Below, piece after piece: positions 23,801-36,800 of a stretch of DNA of 64,000 bases. Source of the stretch: Allantophomopsis cytisporea (taxonomy: Eukaryota > Ascomycota > Leotiomycetes > Phacidiales > Phacidiaceae); contig CP103037.1 in the NCBI GenBank assembly GCA_024752435.1, positions 2,666,001 through 2,730,000 on the forward strand, in the 5' to 3' direction. A program made the position numbers and the translations under genes. The notes under the pieces were generated by a model that was not told where the DNA came from, ran no database searches, and worked only from the letters and a program-made list of their open reading frames with translations. The first letter of the stretch is position 1. Each line of letters begins with the position of its first letter.

Positions 23801-25238
23801 ATGCGGTAACGAGACCTAGTGAAATGAAAACTAAAGCTGGCAACTACCATCAAATGCAATGATATAAAGTCATTCTGCTTGTAAATGCAACTTAACTAGT
23901 GAATCATCATCTGCAGGTTTTAGATGTCTTGCGTGGTGAGATATAATACTTCCCACGTTTTGGACACATGTCTGGTCCCTCCAGATTTAAAATCTGCGAC
24001 AATGTGTTGGACAAGTCTCGTGTTTCACCTAAACTCTCAAGAAAGATGTTATGGCCATTTGCGTTGAGCACTAAACTCACAGATTGGTATGTGCTAGCGA
24101 GATTGTGTTCTAGCTCTTCTCATGGCCTTGAACATAGATTGAGATGAATTATGAAGTTCCTAAAAAGACGTCTCACTCGCCAGGATGTTTGCGGCTCTCG
24201 GGAAGTAACCCGCTCCCTGTCGACCAATTTCCACATTCGGACGGCCTATCAACTGCGCCACTCCTCTATTGTATAATATTATATTCTTTACTGTTGAACA
24301 CATCCAGATTGGAAATATCCTCCGTGAGCAAATAGGTGATATCGCAAAATTGAAAAGAGCAAGACAACTCTTTAGAAATTTCGCTGGCTTTCCTCGGCAC
24401 CTCGGATTCTTGATAGGAAGACTTCAAGGGTGCCATTCCGTGGGGTTATGGATGTACGAATCAGACCTTTGGTAACACGTCCGACGCCAGCGGTACTTGA
24501 CAATGCATCGTATTGATTATCTCCGAAATGACTCGTAAGTTCTGATGGTAAATGCCGCAGGCAGCAAGATCCTATAATATCTTTGATATACCCCATTACC
24601 GTAAACCATCTTAATCAACCATCAAGTCAGTGACGACTCAAAACTCCCAGACCAGGACTGTAAAACAGTGGCAATGACTACGATAGGCTCTTTCCTGATG
24701 CTGGACACCATTGTATGGGATAGCATCGTATAACCAAGTATACTCGACAGTACTCCATAGTGCATCATACGATGATCGGGAGCAGCATTTATCACAAATA
24801 TTATCCGTACTTTCAGGTTTCATCTTATCTATATTGTCTTTGTATCTATCCTTATAGTAGCCCTCTATTCGTTTCTGATCATAACCAATGGCAAATTCTC
24901 AAGCTTGAATCCGTGAAGTGGAAACGCAAATAGCTTTCTTTCTTTGTGAACTCTGCATTAAAACCATGGCCGGGCGCTTATATGTGAGTCTTCAGATGAA
25001 ATGCTTGGGGGATGGTGTTCCTCTGTCTGGTGTTATGGCTATTCTAGCCTTCGAAAGTCAGACGATCGGAAAAGATCCTTGTTTCTTATACAGGTATGGC
25101 GTCCACAATCACAACTCAACATTCATCTCTTCGCCATGGCAAGAGGTTTACCATTCTTTACAGGATCTCAACATATGTGATCGAAATTATGAAATGAACT
25201 TCGACTCTAATCAATGCCGCTAGCCTCCCCGTCCCTCC
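20818..25238. other. 4.4-kb interval without recognisable gene
   Basis: No frame matches a family I know. The longest open frames are 21234-21941 (minus, 235 codons, from a non-ATG start) and 22568-22921 (minus, 117 codons); neither has a recognisable domain, signal peptide or clear splice partner. The base composition is not extremely AT-rich, unlike the RIP-like blocks elsewhere, so it may hold a fast-evolving gene, a long non-coding RNA, or relics with several disruptions. Confidence 0.4.
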
Positions 25239-28200
25239 TTACCAAGCAACCCTTGCAACCCACCGTCTTGGCCACTTCCTCACAGCCCATTTCCGCGCTT
25301 CATCCGCAAAGAGACTACCCAAACCAAAGGTAGCCGGCAGGAAGAAGTGCTCAGCCGGAACATTGGACGTAGCGAGCACACTTTGCAGCTGTGGGATATA
25401 GAGCCAGAAAATAGCCATGCAGAGGGAGAAGGCGATAGCGGGGAAGAGGTACAGGTTTTGTGTATTCTTGTTGAACGCCGGCGGGTGCTGGAAGATGGAC
25501 AGACGACGGGTACGGAGGGCCATGAGGTTGAACCATTGCCTGTGGATGTCAGTGCTGTACGCAAAACATCCTTGACTAAATGCGTATGGAATGTTGATAC
25601 AATGAAGGGGATATGATGGAAGGCACAATGCTGAGCACTCACATAACTACCAAGTTCACGAAGTATATACTACTAGCCTCTGCCAACCTCGCATCATAGA
25701 AATTTTCGTCCACTCCGTCTGGGACTGCGCCGTAGCCAAACCACAGGCTCGAGAAGGGAATGCCGTTACGCTCTAGGTACCAATAGCTCATAGCGAAGCT
25801 GGAGAGCGTCTCCAGTACACCAACAAAGCCATAGCTCTGGAGCATGAGCTTCCAGTCGACAAGGCGGTCAGTCTTCGGGTTACGCGGTTTACGCAGCAGC
25901 ACATCTGCTTCGGGTGCCTCATATGCGAGGACAGTTGCAGCAGCACAGTCCGTGAAACAACTGTCACACAAAAGTCAGTACGTTCCGAAAAACAAATACC
26001 AAACAGTCTATGTTCCTTGTGGGACCTGCTGTTCAATCTCTGGGGGCGGCGATGGGTAAATGGAAATACAAACCAAATGATAATCATCAAAAAACTACTT
26101 AAAATCTGCGGCAGCCCAAAAAGTACATTCGTCATAACCGGCCAAAACTCTGCGAAACTACCTGCCGGCAAGAGATATGCGATGGTCTTCTTGAGATTAT
26201 CAAAGACAACCCTTCCATACTGCACAGCCTCAACAACGGCCCCAAAACTCTCGAGCAGCACCATGTCAGCGGCCTCAATGGCGATATCACTACCACTACC
26301 CAATGCGATTCCGATATCAGCAGCCTTGAGACTCGGGGCATCATTCACACCGTCACCTGTCATGCCGACGATTTCGGAGCGAGACTGGAATTCGCGGACG
26401 ATGCGCAGTTTCTGCTCGGGCGTTGTACGTGCGAAAACGATTTCTGTGTATGTGCATAGACGGTCCCATTGAGCTGCATTAAGGGATAGGAGGTCGGGAC
26501 CCGAGAGGACTATTGAGGTTGTGGGAGCGTCGTCGGATATGGCGACGGCCTTTTCGTTGTCGGAGAGGGACTCGCAGTCTGCTAGGTGACCCATATTGTG
26601 CACAGCAGTCGGTACATTCGTTATGATCCCGCACTCTGCGGCAATAGCTTGGGCTGTCAGAGCGAAATCACCAGTCACCTGCGGGAGTGAGTACGGGTAA
26701 CTGAAATAGCCGGGCGTGGGATTGGAATCTCACCATGAAGATCCGGATACCTGCTGTTCTTAGCGTCCTCACCACCGACGGTATCTCATCACGTGGCGGG
26801 TCCACGATTCCTACTATGCCGACGAGCGTGAGGCCTGCGCGCGCATGCTCTATAACTTCCTTCTCAAAGTGAGCAGACGTCGGCTCATTTATAATGTTCT
26901 CACGGGGAAGCGTCTTGCGGGCTAGGAGGATTACCCTCTTACCCTGTGATGACCAGAAGTCCTTGACTTTCTCGATAGAATTACGCGTAGCATCATCAAG
27001 CAGCTTTGTTTCGCCATCAATATTGGTATAGGTGTTGCAGCGAGTGATGAGCACGTCAGGAGCGCCCTTGATGGTCAAGAGCCTGAATTGTTAGTTGATG
27101 GTCAAGTAGGGAAAAGACAACCTACATGTCCGATCTCCTAAAACTAGCAGCCTCAGAAGCCAGTAGCGCAAAATCAAGACCAGCATCTTCGGCGAGAGAC
27201 AGCATGCGAATCATGAACTTGTTCTTACTGTTGAACGCGAGTTCGAAAGCTTTCTTCCAGTAGCTCTTCAATTCGCTCACAGGACTTAGTGATTCAGAAA
27301 AACGCAGGACAGCTTGGTCAGTGGCATCACCATTGATTTTGCGGTCATGCAGAGGTAAGTGATTAGTACCAGCATCGAATTCCCCCGCATTGCAGAGCCT
27401 AGCAATGGTACGCAATTGATCAACGGCATTGCCACGCCCTTCTCTCCTACGCTCCTTCATTTCGTCGCGAGCACATTCAGGCGTCATGTTGTAAGTCCCG
27501 ATAGCACATTCTGTCACGTGCATTTGGTTCTTGCGGATGTCAGTGAAAGTTTCTTCTTTTGTTAGTATGTACATACCTTTGTCAAAGTGCCTGTTTTGTC
27601 TGAACAAATGACAGAAACTGCCCCCAACGTTTCCACGGTCTTCAAAGACTTACACAGAATCTTGTTTTTGCGCATCAAATTAGCAGTGATCGTGAGACTT
27701 GCAGTCAACGCAATTGGCAGACCCTCTGGGATGAAGGCGATTGCGACGCTGACACAATCGACGATGAGTGTTGGCACATTGATCCAGCCTGGGTGCTGTT
27801 TTCGGAGATATGACGCCCTAAAGAGGTCAATAAGCTGAGCAAATTGACATTCCGGAATACTAACCAAACAATGATAACTACAATGATCATCGTGAACATG
27901 ATAGAGCAAATGACGATTACAAAATTTAAGACCTCACGTTCCAGCGTCGTCATTCCAGTCTCTGGTTCGTTTGTGAGTTTGGCGATACGACCGAAAACAG
28001 TTTTGTCTCCTGTAGCAAAGACAACACCGAGTCCGCTGCCAGATATACAGTGTGTTCCCTGCATACCTATATTCCGTGTCTCTAATACATTTGGATCTGT
28101 AGTTTCAACAGTTCCAGAAAGCGGGAGTGATTCACCTGATCGGAATAATTAGCACGTTACATCAAAGCTAGGATGATGATCAAGCATACCAGTAAGAATT

Positions 28201-29081
28201 GAGCGATCGAATTTCGCATCAGACGAGACCTCGAGAAATCTCACATCGGCAGGGAGTTTGTTCCCGCTCTTGATATAGAGGATGTCACCCGGTACGATCT
28301 CATTAGCAACGACAGTAACCTGCGCACGATCTCTCATGACCAAGCAGTTATCTGGAAGCATAGTCGTAATAGATGCCATGACCCTGCTCGAAGACCAGTC
28401 CTGCCAGGCATTGAAGGCCGCCTGGATAACAAATACAGCGAGCAAAACAATGGCAAGAGCAAGATTCGCCTGTGCCGGAGGCTGACCAAGAGGTTTCCAT
28501 GATACGAAGACCAAGACGGCACCAATGAGCAGGATAGATCCGAAGCCTTTGAAGAAGTAGCCAAATATCTGTTGAAAGCGGTGTGTTGGAGGAGGAGAGG
28601 GCGCATTTCTGCCATATTCGACGAGGCGCCGTTTGGCTTGCTCCAGGGAGAGGCCCTGAGTACTATCGACGTTGAGACGGCGCGTTACCTCTGCGTGTGG
28701 GATAATGTGCCAGTCAAGATCAGCAAGCTCTGCTTTCGTCAGTGAGATCACGAATACATAAGGTTCCACATACCTTTCGAGGCAGACTCCTTAGCCTTCT
28801 TGATTTCTGTTGCTTTCGAGACCTTCGACTGGTCGATTTCAAACGATCTGAGGTTGTCAGATTATCTCAATTGCCACCATGGTCAAGAATGATGCTTACA
28901 CGGTGCGGTACTGAATGGGTAACGCATTGGAGGGGTCAATAGAGGCACGTCTACTGTGACTGCTGTTGATGGAAATCTGTGAAGTTGCCCGATGCAGTGT
29001 CGGCCTTGATCGCGTGCCTACTTCTGGGTCTGCTTCTTGCCATTGGATGCGGCCCAGTTGCTTCTCGTTGACGTTGTCCAT
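25239..29081 (-). CDS. P-type ATPase, type IIC (Na+/K+-ATPase alpha-like)
   Basis: Ten exons on the minus strand: 29081-28900, 28847-28774, 28732-28190, 28135-27865, 27817-27577, 27529-27126, 27082-26734, 26678-26074, 25960-25643, 25539-25239. Together 1,095 residues; introns are 41-113 nt. Order of motifs: cytosolic N-tail with SRRASIDPSNALPIQYRTV, ADLDWHIIPHAEV, helices M1-M2, actuator TGES, M4 PEGLPIAL, phosphorylation site CSDKTGTLT, KGAPD, TGDGVNDAPSLKAADIGIA, and the C-terminal Na/K-type block AYEAPEADVLLRKPRNPKTD. The family phosphorylates the Asp of DKTGT and moves cations across the plasma membrane. Fungal IIC pumps are suggested to exchange Na+ or H+ for K+; the exact ions are not readable here. 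M4 has PEGLP rather than the animal PEGLL. The second intron (28773-28733) is only 41 nt, so that boundary is the least certain. Confidence 0.9.
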
Positions 29082-30520
29082 TATTGCTCGGCTTGAACCA
29101 TTTCACCAACGAGATGAGAGCAGGAGAGTGGAAGTATGCAAAATGTCAAGTAAGGAGAGCAAATGAAGGTAAGAGAAAGAGTTTAGGAGAGATGGTCGTG
29201 CAGACCTACAGTATATCTAGATTATGATCCCTTCTTTCATCCAACCCACCTTTGAAAGGTTCTTGCTAGTAAGGCTGAGCAAACGGCCATGCATTACAGC
29301 AACGGGAAGAGATGTGTGCAACATGCGTGATATTACTAGACAGGAGTGGGTGACGGTCGGTGGTTGAGATGAAGCATATCAGAAATGCCTCATACATTTC
29401 TAGAAGAATACCAAGACTTCTGGGGATATTTGCACATAAATCGCGCATAGAGAAGAGCATACGCTGTAAAGAAATAGCTGAGCTCAGGGATTTGAATGCG
29501 ATTAACACAAATTCAATCTCAATCCAACAACATGCACGCCCTTATTCGGAGAAGCGGGGTGGAGTCTCGTCTGCCCTTACTCTATTTCGTATAGTTCACC
29601 ATTTCTGACATTTCGAGTAAATAAGTCACCTTGTTATGGAGGCGGTTGTGGAAAGATGGTGTTGACAGACGCATCAACGAATCATGTCGGCGTTTGTGCC
29701 TGTCTTTCTGCCAGCCGAGCAAGGCATGAACTGGCTGAGATACACCCTGCCTGAAGAACTTAATCCACCATCATCTCGATACCCATGCACATAGAAGAGG
29801 ATATAAAAATCATGGGTACCAAAGCATTAATGGGTCTCCTCGGACTCCAGGGTTGAAAGCGTTACAACATTGACTGCATGCCAAATCTTATTATATGGCA
29901 CATGTCAAGAGATACTGTACACCGCACAAGCATATTGGAAAGGGATGATAGAAGTACGGGTGGTGTATGAGGCACGTGTATTAATGGCACGGTCGAGGTT
30001 GTAGAAGTCGATCGAAATTTTGGGCACTGGAAGAGACACGAAGTGATATACGGGGGTTGTGGGTCACAGAATGGACGGATGACTGAAAGCTATGAGAACT
30101 GCTGTGGTGTAACACGATTGGCTTGTATGTTGCTATTATACTACATGATGTGATTCCCAGTTGGATTGATCGTGATGTTACACTCCTCAATCTCCCTAAT
30201 ATACGCAAGCCATTTAGGGTAATCGTTCCTCAGAGTGCCAACGTGCAGCATAAGTTCAAAGAAGCATTTAGTGATCACAATATCCAAAGTACACGCAAGC
30301 GTCAAGCACAAGAACAAATCTCAAAATCATCGTTGATTGCATGAGCTAAGGCTACAGTAAAGCAATCCCAGTTTTCTCAAGACGCAGTAGCAACGCAGCA
30401 TAGCACCACCAAAGCAACGTGATTCCATTCAAGCTTAAGTAACCACGATGCGCTAGCCACATCCATTCTCATACTTTCCTCAAGGCCGAGAACCCGTACA
30501 TGAAAGGTCGACTAACCCAC
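29082..30520. other. Upstream region of the ATPase gene
   Basis: 1.4 kb between the ATPase start and the end of the eIF4E-binding protein gene, both on the minus strand. No supported gene. The short open frames at 29266-29608 and 29981-30344 lack recognisable motifs. A long regulatory region would suit an ion pump. Confidence 0.4.
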
Positions 30521-32963
30521 TTAGCGTCTAAACTGCCCCTGACCAGGCTGACCACGGCCATCAAATGGGCCACCAAATCCCATCTCAGGCGGTCCACCAG
30601 GGAAGCCATTCATGGGTGGCATGAAGCCAGGAGGAGGAAAGAAGCCAGGTGGAGGTGGTGGCATATTTCTGGGTGGACCGTTCAACGCATCCGGGGGTGG
30701 GAAAGCGCCCATCGGGAAGCCTGGCGGGAAGATTTGGGGCATGCCTGGCGGCATTCTGTTTGGTCCAGGGGGAGCACCGCCGCCGGCAAGGCCCGGTGGA
30801 GGAACGATGTGGCGCTGCTGTGGAGGCGGGAGCTGCACGTTGGTGGGCGCCCAGCCGGGTGGCATCTGGGCGTCGAGACCGGGGGGTCGCTGCAGGATGT
30901 GCATTGGCTGTTGGCGGGGCTCGTGACGCTGGAAGGCGGCGATGGAGGGGTCGTCAAAGAAACCTGGAGGCGGCTGTTCCTTTGGTCTGTGCGAGTCGCG
31001 GCGGCCTTGGGCTTGCATCTGGGCAATTTGCTGCTCACGCTCACGCTCCATCATCTGCTGCATCTGGCGGTCGGCAGGCGTTGGCTGCTTCGGTGGGACG
31101 TTGCGCATGAGGAGCTGCTCGGAGCGCATTGGGTCTGGAGCCGCACGCATAAGACCCATCAAGAAGTCTTTGTTACTATTGACGTTCTTGTTTGGATCTG
31201 TACGATTGGAAGATTGGCTCATTGCATTTTGTCTTTGACCGACTAGCTCTTGTAGCATTGCCTCGGGGCGCTGGGTTGATGGTTGACTGAGGGCATTCTG
31301 TCTTTGGGTCAACAGGTCTGACAGAGAATGCTGTGAGTTCTGAGTGCTTGGTCGATGCTCCATTGGGAAGTCTGGTCGGTACTGCTGAGGAGTCTCTGGT
31401 TGAGTGATAGGGGTTGAGACCTGGGAATGCTCTTGGGGCGGGGGCGGTCGAGACTGAATCTGCAGAGACGCCATGTCAGGCAGAGTTGGTTGAGATGGTT
31501 GCTTCTGGCTATGTAGCTTCTGCAAAAGTAGCGCAAATCCCTCCTTATCCTTATCATCGTCGGTCTGAGGAGCCGAGAATGGTGGTTGCTGGTATGGCGG
31601 TGGCTCGGTAATCCGTCGCTGTGGTTGCTCCTCTTGTGGAGTGAAGAAAGAAGTAAATCTAGACGCTTTGCCTACAGTTTGGGCCTTGGACACTCCCTCC
31701 TTCTTCGACGTAATCACGGGATCCTTAACCTGGTCAGATTGTGACCATCCACCTAGACTTCCCAAAAACTTATCGGGTCCAGCATCAATGACTAATGGAG
31801 TTTGAACCTTAGGTTCATTGAAACCAAAGAAATCACCACCACCGTTGTTAGTTTCATGCTTAGATGGCGTATCCTCCGCTGCTGGGGTTTTTCCAGTACC
31901 AGCCTTCATACTCTCCTTCCACTTCATGAAGTCCTCCTGGGTATGAGATTGCTTTTTCTCCTGTACTGGTTCGTCCATCCATTCAGGATCGCGTTCTTGC
32001 CATCGGTTACCCCTATCACCTCTCTCATTCGCCCTATCGAAGCCTCGTTGTTCCGTCCTCTCATCGCGATCCTTTTCTCTCCATCCTCGATTTTTATCAA
32101 TATGCTTGTCGCCATGACTGTTGCGCTCTTTCGGTGCTGCAGCATGCTCATTGTTGTTGTTGTCCTTTTCCTTGAACCAAGATGATTCATTTCGGCCTCT
32201 TCCTAAACCATTTCGGCGAGGTGTTCCCTCCAACTCCTGATCCGGCTCTTTCTCTCTTGAGAAGTTTTCGAAGCCTCGTACAGGTCTTTCGCGATCTTCG
32301 CGATCTCTAAATCCACGGGTGTCCCTGTGTCTATCAACACCCATACGTCCATTGAAGCGCTCAGCACCTTCAGTTCCAAAACTCTTGCGTGGTTTCACCA
32401 TGCTCCATCCCTCTCCGTCTTGATCATCGCCACGGCGCATGCGCATGTTATTTCGACCGTCTCGGCGATCGTTGTCGAAATCTCCAGTCTTGTTGCGGAG
32501 ATGTAGGCGATCTCTGGGAGCATCTGCGTCCCTTGAAAAGCCGGTCCTCTCCTGAGCGTCGAAGGATTTGGCGGCATTTCGCATAGATGTAGCAGAAGCA
32601 AAGGAGGTTTTAGGCGGTCCAAGTACTATATCTTCAGGATCTGTTATATGTCAGTCATTGCTCCCTCCGCCGTGTGTGCATCTAGCTCGTACTTGCGCTA
32701 CTTCGCGATATGTGTCTCTCGACACCTGGTCTTCTGTTTGTCTGGTCTGCCAAGGGATCATGGCTCTTATTTCTATCTGCTGAAGGTAGGATTTTGCCTC
32801 GAGTAGTCTCGACAGGTGGGCTAGAGATTCAGTATAATTCACAGAGAGGGATGTAAACAGCTTACCCCATCCATTCCTCGATAGGTGGCAGGTGTGCTGG
32901 CCTGACGGCCAATGGCGACTCTTTCAGCTGCAGAAGCTCATCTGGGGTATATCGAATCCCCAT
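30521..32963 (-). CDS. eIF4E-binding protein, 4E-T-like
   Basis: Exons 32963-32866, 32820-32693 and 32640-30521 (introns 45 and 52 nt) give 781 residues. The N-terminus reads RYTPDELLQLKESPL: Y5-x4-L10-L11 is the canonical YxxxxL-phi motif that docks on the back of the cap-binding protein eIF4E, in the same sequence context as metazoan 4E-T. It is followed by RRPGVERHISR and NPEDIVLGPPKTSF, a conserved block. The rest is disordered: an Arg/Asp/Gly-rich region (residues about 90-290), then a Gln/Pro-rich tail with long Pro/Met/Gly runs. Such proteins repress translation and place mRNA in P-bodies. The first two exons are short and easily missed; they carry the functional motif. The tail reads open on the other strand because of its composition. 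Confidence 0.85.
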
Positions 32964-33884
32964 AATTGCTCTCCTCCAGATGTTCAGTGCTCTTTAGTAA
33001 AGCGATCTTCGATGGTTTTGTTTTTGTATTTTATAAGGTTCTTGAATAATAATTCCTGCGGCGGTACGTCAAACGGAGTGAAGTGGAGAGCTTTGTGCAG
33101 CTACTGTTCCAAGCTGGACAGGGTGCAGGCAATGCTGCGCACCTCAATTCACAAGAGGACCAAACAGCTATTTGCCTTGCGACTCCCAACTGGCGTTGGA
33201 AAGGTCGTTGGAAATGTCAGATCGAGTAGCTGAAGGTTGCGCGCAACGTCCGCCCGTGCGTAGAGGGGAGGTGAGGGTTGGCAGCCACGATAGATTCTCG
33301 ATGGTAAGCTATTGGATGATTGCGCAGTTGTACTATATTCGATTTGTAGGATCGCTGATATTCTATTGTGACTACGGTTGTCGTTGAGATGTAGGATTGT
33401 GAAGTGAGAGGGACGGTGTAGGTCTGGTGGGTAGCTCTCTATCCAGGGTTTCGAGGTTGCAGCACCCAAGTCACGCAGTGATGGCATTGCTCCTCGCTCC
33501 GCACTGTTCAAAATGTACCTAAGCGAGCACGATCGACAACATGCCATCGAGAGATAGATGCATAAGGTACATATTTGGTCGAGGCTCAACGCAACGTCTT
33601 GCACTTCACAAGAGCTGAAATTGAAACCAGAGTTGATAGTTGAGAAGAGACAACACTTGCGGTCAATGAAAAGGGGCATCTGGTATCCCTAAATTATCCT
33701 TGGAATCATCAACAAGCAAACCTCTCCCTCCCATCACTGAGGCAATGTCACACGAATAAATCAAGCATTTTCACATATCAGCCAAATGAAGGGGTCACAG
33801 CTGTGCCACCAAATATGATCAATCAGAAAAGTAAATTTAATCATAATCAATCCAATGGGTATCTCATTAATTAAAAAGTCTGCC
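32964..33884. other. Intergenic, promoter side of the eIF4E-binding protein gene
   Basis: 920 bp between the 4E-T-like gene start and the end of URB1. A minus-strand frame at 33149-33679 of 176 codons lacks any recognisable motif and overlaps the likely promoter, so I do not call it. Confidence 0.4.
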
Positions 33885-36800
33885 CTATGCTATTCTCCTT
33901 TTCTTCAGATCCGTCTTGCTCCACTTTCTTACCCTTTCCTCATCACAAGTCTCTAATAGTTTCTCTACCAAAACTTTCAGTGCCACACCCTTTTCCAGAG
34001 CGGCCTGTGCCTCCAACCAACTTATACTACTGAATCTCGTAATTAGTGTGGTGCTCCCACCTTCAATTTTTGTAGCTCTAAATAAGAGCCTAAGAATCTG
34101 TTCTCGAATGGTGTTGTTGATATAGGCATTGTTGTAAAGCGAGAGTAATTTCTCAAAGACTCGACGTTTGTGATAGATGGCCATGTCAACAGGAGAACGA
34201 AGACCCGAGGTCATATAAGTGAGGAGCCAGGAAACCTCTTCATAGTGTGCATCATCGCGCGTTGGCGCTTCATGAAGGATGGTGTGCATAAGCGGAACCT
34301 TATCAGCATCCCAAGTTGGACCTTGGGAAAGGAATTTGTTGATCTTCGGATAAAGAGGGTGCAGAGGATTGCAGAGGACTGCGACAGCATTGGCTGCGAA
34401 TGAAGTAATCACACTTGGTAGAGGATCATCATTAAGTTTCGAAGTTTCGACGACTTCAAGAAGAAGCAACCAGATCTGATCCTTTTCCTCATATGACGAC
34501 TCCTTGACTTTGATGGCCATCTTCGCGAGGTTTGTTGTTGCTTCCTTTCGAATACCGAGAGCGTCAGATGAAAGCAATCGAATCAAGGCAGCTGCATGCC
34601 CGTCCTCGATAACTTCTTCAATCTCTTTTGTGGTCCATCTTAAAACAGCTCCGTTGTCGCTGAAGCTAGGTTCCACTTGTTCAAGCAGATGTTCGAGGAC
34701 TTCTTGCTTTTCGATCGCTGCCTTATCTTGGGTTTCTGGCTTTACCGGTACTTGCTCAACAATTTTGACTGAAGTAGTGATTTCAAGATCGTCAACCAAT
34801 TTCTTTGATTTCTCGATAGTTTTTCGATAGGACGAAGCCTCCTCTGGCGTTTCAGCAGCGGTAGTCTTGATCAATAACTTCAAGATCTTCTTGTCCTCTT
34901 CAATTTTCAACGAGGCAGCAAAGTAGTTTGCAATAAATGCGGCAATAGCCTTCACCTCCTCCTCGGCACCGGACTTAGCTTTGAAAGGCCACTGCTCTGC
35001 AATAGCTAGGATCAGCAAGCTAACTGAAATCTTTTTTACGCCGTCATCCGAGGCCTTGCTACCATATGACTCGGTATAAAGCTCTTCGACTCGGTCCAGG
35101 TACTTGATTGGAGTAGTAGTGCATCTCAAGATGCAGTTGTCAATAAACTCATAGACAACACCCACGGACTGATCATCATTGCTCAGCTTCAATGAAGATA
35201 TCAATGCGTCGAGAGCCGGAAGTTCCGTCTGACGCTGTAGCAATTGACTTTCGTCAGTGACAGCCCGTAGTACAGTTCTCAGTCGTGATGGTGGAGCGTT
35301 GCTTGACGCTTCCGCAGCTAACTTCAGCATCGCAGTGAAAGGTGAAATATTAGTTGACTCGACTTTGTTGTACCACCGCATTCCAGGAGAACACTTTGCG
35401 ATATGAAAGAGATGTTCCAGTTCCAGGGAGCGCATAGCTTTATCTTCTGGGCTAGCAGTCGAGGTCTCCAGTAACTGCAGGGTCTGTGTGAGAGAGCTGG
35501 AAACGTCAAACTTGGCATCAAGGGCCAGCTGAGGTACAGCTTCATAGTAAGCTACCAAGAGTCTAGAAACAGCCTCACGCTGCATTACATCAGCTTCCGG
35601 CAAGGCCTTCAGTGTGTTCACTGCGTCTTTCATGCTTGGGCATCTTCGACAGAACTCTTGGACCAGCTTTTCCGAAGCCTGGGTCCAGAGATTAGAATGT
35701 TCGATGGCGGCTTGCTTATACATGCTAAGGACAATTCTTAGCTTATCAAAAGCAACAGCTAATAATCTGACAGCAAAGAAGGTGATAAGATTGGACTTTT
35801 GATTCAAACACCTGGTCAAGGCCTTTTGGTTGAGCGGCTGTGGGAGGATATTCTCGATCACTAGTGAAGTTGGTGGAGGCAGCTTGGCATAGCCGTCCTT
35901 CATACCAAAGTATTCAGGAACAGGCATTTGCACTGTAGAAAACAAGAAAGCAGAGTACCCGATCCAGGTCGCGGTAAGCTTAGGATCGAAAGAGAAGGAC
36001 TTTTTGCCGAAGAAATAATCGGCAACAAGCTCTGGAGCTGCTTTGAAAACTGCGAGCAAAAGCTCTGATTGTTTAACGCTTGACCAAGGTCTGAGTGTTT
36101 GAAGAAATTCTGAGAGTGTTGTATTTCTGACTGGGACTTTCTCTGTGAATTTGTTTGCCCATTCAATATTGTCAAGACCGAGATCGATCAATTGAGCATC
36201 CGCCTCAACATCGACACCGCTGTCATTCGGATCAACACCACGTGGGTAGAAGCCATTTTGGCGGTGCAATATTCCAAGGTCGGGTGACGTGCATGCAAGC
36301 ATGAGGAAATCATGAACTACACCATCAACAGATCTCTTGCCCTCGAACTCTTCCTCAGAGTGGTCATATCCGTACAATGTAACGATACGTCCGAGATTGT
36401 TTGCGTTGAGTAGCTTCGTCTTAAACTCGCGAGGTAATGAATCATCTTGAAGTACGGATGCCTTGAGAGTGTCCAGGATCTCGACAACCATATACGGCGG
36501 GTCATCTCTAATCTCTCTCACCAAGGCAGACACAACGTCACGCTGACCTAAGAGCTCTTTCTTCGACTCGCTTGGAATGAATTTGATGATGGCGAGCAAA
36601 TACCGGAGAGCATTTGTGCGTACAGATGGTTTGCGACGATCCTCGACAGTATCACCAGTACTTCTCAACCCAAGGTTTCGTGCTAAGGCTTTGAACGTAG
36701 AGTCTCTTGCTCGGAAAACCTGTTTCGCTACAGCACCTCCATCAAATGAAGTAACTTCCTTGAGCAATCTCAAAGCTGGAGAGATGACAAAGTCCTTGGT

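Noticed and set aside
26017..26472. 151-codon plus-strand open frame
   Set aside because: Antisense to the P-domain of the P-type ATPase, which is clearly the real gene.
30500..31246. 248-codon plus-strand open frame rich in Arg/Trp/Gly
   Set aside because: It lies antisense to the Pro/Gln-rich tail of the eIF4E-binding protein, whose composition suppresses stops; no domain or splice support.
33149..33679. 176-codon minus-strand open frame
   Set aside because: No recognisable domain and it occupies the promoter side of the 4E-T-like gene; weak codon structure.
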